DNA of 21,508 nucleotides. It comes from Smittium mucronatum (Eukaryota; Kickxellomycota; Harpellomycetes; Harpellales; Legeriomycetaceae). The notes beneath the pieces are model-generated. The model was not told the DNA's origin. It worked only from the letters and a program-made list of their open reading frames with translations, and ran no database searches. The position numbers and the translations under genes are program-made. The stretch lies in contig LSSL01000507.1 of assembly GCA_001953115.1 (NCBI GenBank), positions 1 through 21,508 on the forward strand, in the 5' to 3' direction. Position 1 is the stretch's first letter. Each line of letters starts with the position of its first letter. Below are positions 17,950 through 21,508 of this stretch, piece after piece.

Positions 17950-18380
17950 TCAGTTTCCAACTTCTAGTTTATTTAACAATGGTTGAATCGATCTTCATTT
18001 TGAGAAATTATCTTTATTCCAATTCTTTTTCTTTAAAAAAAAAGCAGCTATTTGAGTTTTGAGTGGCATAATAGTATTTAAAAATAGAGTTAAAATACTT
18101 TTCAATTCTTAAATCACCTTTGCATACGCTAAAATTTTTATTAGCGCAATAATAAAATGTGAATTTATACCTATTGAATACTTTTGATTAAATCATTCCA
18201 ATATTTCTCATTTTGATTTCACCTCAAAAATTTCAGCGTAGATACAGTTTTTTATTTTTATTTGTTCATTTCTTAAATCCTAATGGATATGATTACGATA
18301 ATTTCAAGATTTTTTTATGGATTAAATATATTGCTTTGATAGTCACATTGAATAAATAATACTCAGTTAAAATGATAAAT
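17880..18380. other. Spacer upstream of the transposase-like relic
   Basis: Short minus-strand pieces such as MKIDSTIV (near 17985) may be remnants of the transposase N-terminus. No terminal inverted repeat could be found. The rest is AT-rich without features. Confidence 0.35.
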
Positions 18381-18385
18381 TTATC

Positions 18386-18420
18386 GATATGATATGATAA
18401 TATGATATGATATGATATTA
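18386..18420 (+). repeat. GATAT microsatellite
   Basis: About seven units of the 5 bp motif GATAT with one interruption (ATAAT). Confidence 0.9.
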
Positions 18421-18576
18421 TTTTATATCTTAGCGAGAATTCGCGTATCGAAAAAAACACTTAATTTTAAATAATACTAGCGGAATTTTTTTTCGATATA
18501 GGATATAACTTAAATCTTTTATTTAATAAAAAAATGAAAAAATAAGTGAAGGTGTATTGGTGATTAAAATTTCTAA

Positions 18577-18747
18577 TTATCAGAAAATTGATTAAAATGT
18601 CGTATTTATAAGGTTAAGGTTCCTAAAATGACTGATCCATGAGTAAAATATCAGCATTGTTTCAGTTTTTTAGAGATATGATTTTTATATCATTACCTGA
18701 ATTGATTTGTCATATTTATACGATATTTCCCTTTTTTTACCAAATAA
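18577..18747 (+). pseudogene. Coding-like stretch interrupted only by TGA
   Basis: From TTA (18577) to TAA (18745) the plus strand has four TGA and no TAA or TAG. It reads LKCRIYKVKVPKMTDP and VKYQHCFSFLEI between stops. The minus strand gives KTETMLIFYSWISHFRNLNL and REISYKYDKSIQVMI with three stops, so the strand is uncertain. GC is slightly above background. Confidence 0.22.
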
Positions 18748-18871
18748 AAGTGTAAATTATTGATCGAAAAAGACTAAAATAAAAATCTTTCAAATATCTA
18801 ATTGTGATAATAGAAAAAAGAAACCCCCTTTTTATTTTCTTCAATAAAGCCTACTAAATTTAATTTAATAA

Positions 18872-19144
18872 ATTAACTGGATAATTTTAAATATTGAATC
18901 ATCCAGTAAAAGTAATATTAAACAAAATGTACCCTTAATTATGAATCACCCATATAGAAGATTATTTTCAGGACCAGGCTTATTTTGCCGGAATAAACCG
19001 TTGTATTATAAAAATATCTTTTATCCCAAACTAATTAAAACATAAAAATGCATTGGCTCTAATAATCTTATATTTTGCTTATATAAAAAATATTTTTATA
19101 ATTTTTGGCTTTTTTTAATCGATAAATTAATTAGATTTCCATAA
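18872..19144 (+). pseudogene. Decayed gene fragment, 90 codons with one stop
   Basis: One plus-strand frame runs from 18872 to TAA at 19142 with a single TAA at 19043. An ATG at 18941 begins MNHPYRRLFSGPGLFCRNKP, followed by LYYKNIFYPKLIKT, the stop, and KCIGSNNLIFCLYKKYFYNF. The part upstream of the ATG is also open (IESSSKSNIKQNVPL). Local GC reaches about 35% at 18940-19010. Proline, glycine and arginine pairs are unlike random AT-rich translation. No family recognised. The same phase continues past the stop with YSAKFIP, IEKILRKKL and YFLYQGYWKL. Confidence 0.48.
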
Positions 19145-19452
19145 ATTCAAAGAAACTCAGAGTAAAAGAATTAACCAATGATAATTTATTGATATTCTGC
19201 CAAATTTATCCCCTAAATAGAAAAAATTCTGAGAAAAAAGCTCTAATATTTTTTATATCAAGGTTATTGGAAACTTTGAAAATATTTATAATTATAGCGA
19301 ATAAATAAAAATAAAGATATTATAATCTCATACGGGGGATTATAATAGAGGCAAAATTCAGACCTTTAAATGTAATAAATCTTTTATTTGGGTATTATCT
19401 AAACCAAAAAATAAAATCAAGTTTTTCAAATATTTTAAAAAATGATAATTAA

Positions 19453-19602
19453 ATATATCTATATGCAATTTTAGAAATTGGCCAAATTTGTTTTTTTCGT
19501 GTTAAATACGCTTCATTATATTTGAAAATAATACCTCAGTTTCCAGAAATATGTATCAATACAATAGCTTTATATCGATATCCAAATTTCGTTCCGAATT
19601 GA
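19453..19602 (+). pseudogene. Open frame of 49 codons, coding-like
   Basis: After TAA (19450-19452) the plus strand is open to TGA (19600-19602). It reads YLYAILEIGQICFFRVKYAS and LYLKIIPQFPEICINTIALY, then RYPNFVPN. No Met is present. Composition (P, Q, V, C, A, R) is unlike the flanking DNA. It is on the same strand as the relics on either side and could be one exon or broken piece of a longer gene. Confidence 0.37.
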
Positions 19603-19994
19603 TAAAAAATTTTCAAATTAAAGTTTCAGCCTAATCTTTTATAATTAGCATATTTAATTAGACTCTTTCAAGCATAAAAATAATTAGGGTTTGAAATATA
19701 TTTTTATAATTTAAATTTCTTTAAATTTCCATTATAAAAAATAATCCAGAAAAAAAATAAAATTAAAAACATGAAACTTGATTATATCACATATCCTAAA
19801 TAAATAAGACTTTAAATATATTCTAGAAATTTGATTTTTTATTTGTATAAAATTTATCTATATTTAAATTTTTAACGAAGAGGATTTTTAATAACAAGTT
19901 AATGAAGGCGAAAAAAAATTTAAGGGATAGTTTAGGAATGGGCTCGTAAATATAAAATCAAAATTTGCTTTAAAAATCAAATAAAATCGTGTAG

Positions 19995-20339
19995 AATTTT
20001 TTTTTGATAATTGGCTCCAATAATGAAAAAAGTGACGCATTTTTTTTATCTGGCGATTTAAATGGAAAACCCATCTCGAGTGATTATTATTTTGATATAC
20101 CGATAAAAATTTTGGGAAACTAAGATATCATGTACAGTTCGAATACAACACATTAAATTGAAAAATTCGCATTTATTTGAAAATATCGATTTTTTTCAAA
20201 TGATTAAGAATTTTTCAATTAAACGCATTTAACACCCCCCTTTTTTTTGTCAATTTCTAAAATTGCATATAGACACATCCAACTATTATATCACTTTTTA
20301 AAATATTTGAAAAACATAATTTTATTTTATTTATTTTAG
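19995..20339 (+). pseudogene. Decayed coding frame, 114 codons, five stops
   Basis: A single plus-strand frame from AAT after TAG (19992-19994) to TAG at 20337. The first 42 codons are open and include GSNNEKSDAFFLSGDLNGKP and ISSDYYFDIPIKILGN. After several stops it ends with an open run HLTPPFFLSISKIAYRHIQL leading into LLYHFLKYLKNIILFYLF. The acidic, serine/glycine-rich first part has about 33% GC. No indel is needed. No family recognised. The hydrophobic C-terminal part could be a membrane segment. Confidence 0.42.
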
Positions 20340-20783
20340 ATAATATCCAAAAAAAGCCATTATGTAAATTCAAAGGTCTGAATTGCGTTTTAGCATATTA
20401 TTTTTGAATTCAGATACGTTATTATTAAAATTTTAATACATTTCTAATTAGTAAATGTAGAAATTAACAAAAAACTATAATCATTTTGGTAAATAAATCA
20501 ACTAGAAAGAATTAGTTTAATTCAATTGGTAATGGGGTGGGTAGCATAATGGTTGATGGTTAAAAATGATAAATTTATTTGCTAGAAAAAACTTCAATTC
20601 TCCCAAAAAACTTAAATAATTACTTGGCCAATGGTTCCTTTAGTAAAAAAAAATCTGAGCATAAAAGGAGTCTCCCATATAAGCAATAATATAATACAAT
20701 GTGGAAATATGCTTACATATAATATTTTTCTGAACGTTTAAACACTTTAAATTATCTTTATTGGCGAGTTTATAATCAAAATA
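20340..20783. other. AT-rich spacer
   Basis: A G-rich patch at about 20532-20557 (GGGGTGGGTAGCATAATGG) resembles a tRNA D-arm/A box but no cloverleaf follows. Otherwise nothing recognisable. Confidence 0.4.
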
Positions 20784-20924
20784 TTACTTATAGCCGGTTC
20801 TTTTTTCGGAATCAAGTAAACATTTTGTAAATTGGCATGGTTTAGTCAAAATCCTACTTTCCATACCCAACATGAGCTCATATCCAGTGTACAGGGGTAT
20901 TAATAGGATAGTTTCTCTAAATAG
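20784..20924 (-). pseudogene. Open frame of 46 codons in GC-richer end
   Basis: The minus strand reads RETILLIPLYTGYELMLGME and SRILTKPCQFTKCLLDSEKR before TAA (20784-20786). Local GC is close to 40%. It follows the 20993-21175 frame on the same strand after about 70 AT-rich bases. A second frame over the same bases contains PVHWI-stop-AHVGYGK. No family assigned. Confidence 0.4.
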
Positions 20925-20992
20925 TCATATTTTTGAAACCTTTACTGCAATTTCTTTTCATAAAAGAATATAACTTTTAGGCTTTATATCTA

Positions 20993-21175
20993 TCATAATT
21001 TTCCAAAATGGTTCCAAACCTTGTTATAAAAAGACCCCTGAATGTAGCGTAAATGCAAATAATATTTAACCCTTTCAGGGGGGCCATCATACAAAAAATG
21101 GCACGTACAACGGAGGCTACAAACGTCCATAGAGCAAAATTTTATTTCAGATTCTTTTATTAAAGATTCAAACAA
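20993..21175 (-). pseudogene. Two overlapping coding-like frames
   Basis: Frame one, with TTG at 21175 and ATG at 21133, reads MDVCSLRCTCHFLYDGPPER and VKYYLHLRYIQGSFYNKVWN to TGA. Frame two over the same bases is open for 54 codons (VRAIFCMMAPLKGLNIICIY, then ATFRGLFITRFGTILENYDR) to TAA near 20981. GC is about 42%. Which frame was coding is unclear; frame two has a natural hydrophobic/basic pattern, frame one has three cysteines. CCCCTGAA and TTCAGGGG (21033-21080) form an 8 bp inverted repeat within it. Possibly part of a mobile element or a gene continuing right. Confidence 0.38.
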
Positions 21176-21207
21176 AAGAATAGTTATTTAGCATTATAAA
21201 TGATTGT

Positions 21208-21508
21208 GCAATGTATTTTGAACAAATATAGCATCAACAACCAATTAAAGAGGAAATGAAAAAATTCACTTCCTGCAGAAAAAGTAGCAATTTTTTTCTG
21301 TGGTATTGGGTCATAAATCTGCAATTTTTATCCAATATTAGTAGCTGTAAATACGGTTTTATAGCTTTGGTCAGTGAAAAAGATATTTCCTGTGCAGAAA
21401 AGGTCACTTTTTGCGAACCAATTATTGGGCTAAGAGGCATCTATTTTTGACCAATATTAACCGTTTAGAATCAAATTCTATAGCTGAGGTCGAGAAAAAA
21501 GAAACTTC
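21208..21508 (+). repeat. Diverged 118 bp tandem repeat, runs off the edge
   Basis: GAAAAA...TTCCT-type blocks recur at 21258, 21376 and 21494, exactly 118 bases apart. Shared blocks are GCAGAAAA, ATTGGG, ATTTTTnnCCAATATTA and TATAGCTnnGGTC; identity between full units is roughly 65-70%. A weaker copy begins near 21208 (GCAATGTATTTTGAACAAATAT). Minus-strand translations share E-[VI]-[SN]-F-x-x-[ST]-x-[AL]-I (QEISFSLTKAI, EVSFFSTSAI, EVNFFISSLI), and plus-strand ones share L-x-F-L-[ST]-N-I. The array is cut by the window end, so its size is unknown. Confidence 0.75.

Noticed and set aside
20532..20610. tRNA-like D-arm/A box (TAGCATAATGG)
   Set aside because: No matching acceptor stem, anticodon arm or T-arm could be paired; the downstream TTCAATTC lacks a stem.
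20810..20930. PVHWI-stop-AHVG resembling an RNase H motif of retrotransposons
   Set aside because: The following G-N-E-x-A-D signature is missing, and an adjacent frame over the same bases is fully open. Too short to trust.
21033..21080. CCCCTGAA...TTCAGGGG inverted repeat as a terminator
   Set aside because: The loop is about 30 bases and no T run follows; it lies inside coding-like frames.
21234..21450. Overlapping plus- and minus-strand frames of 64-68 codons as genes
   Set aside because: Both fall inside the 118 bp tandem repeat, whose period is not a multiple of three; they are better described as repeat units.
1..21508. Repeat-induced point mutation as the source of the high AT
   Set aside because: CpA and TpG dinucleotides look common by eye, which does not fit the expected CpA-to-TpA depletion; a dinucleotide count would be needed to settle it.

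Overview
The window is about 80% A+T, with long A/T runs, microsatellites, CpG present in ordinary numbers, no operon-like gene packing and no complete gene that I can name. It reads like gene-poor nuclear DNA of a very AT-rich eukaryote. A genome-expanded microsporidian or other AT-rich fungus would fit, but amoebae, apicomplexans or a decaying symbiont cannot be excluded from sequence alone. No rRNA, convincing tRNA, CRISPR array or intact transposon was found.

The clearest object is a 1557 bp inverted duplication at 11131-12687: two 449 bp arms, 99% identical, around a 659 bp spacer. Both arms carry the same open frame, and the two copies still look related at protein level where the arms stop matching. 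Other firm repeats are a perfect 34 bp tandem duplication (7234-7301), a diverged 118 bp tandem array that runs off the right edge (21208-21508), TA/TG, TAA and GATAT microsatellites, and a GC-rich island of about 55 bp inside a segment bounded by 16 bp direct repeats (14370-14544).

The rest is best described as a graveyard of coding relics. Patches of about 25-40% GC translate into varied, protein-like sequence interrupted by stops and by frame changes, several of them at A/T homopolymers. The most persuasive are 8-307(-), 5449-5790(+), 6272-6968(+), 15474-15915(-), 16219-16491(+), 16636-16962(-), 17420-17949(-), 18872-19144(+), 19453-19602(+), 19995-20339(+) and 20784-21175(-). The 17420-17949 relic resembles a MULE/FAR1-type transposase; I cannot name the others. 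In DNA this AT-rich, stop-free runs of 40-50 codons arise dozens of times by chance in 21.5 kb, so weaker frames carry low confidence. The patches could also be exons of intron-bearing genes, or genes broken by homopolymer sequencing errors.

Layout: 1-1361 minus-strand relics; 1362-5000 mostly AT-rich spacer with weak frames; 5449-6968 decayed plus-strand gene; 7071-9060 more relics; 9100-11130 spacer with a TATA-like site and weak frames; 11131-12687 inverted duplication; 12688-15470 spacer, minus-strand frames and the GC-rich island; 15474-17949 densest relic cluster, including the transposase-like remnant; 18577-20339 plus-strand relics; 20784-21508 compositionally distinct end with the 118 bp array.
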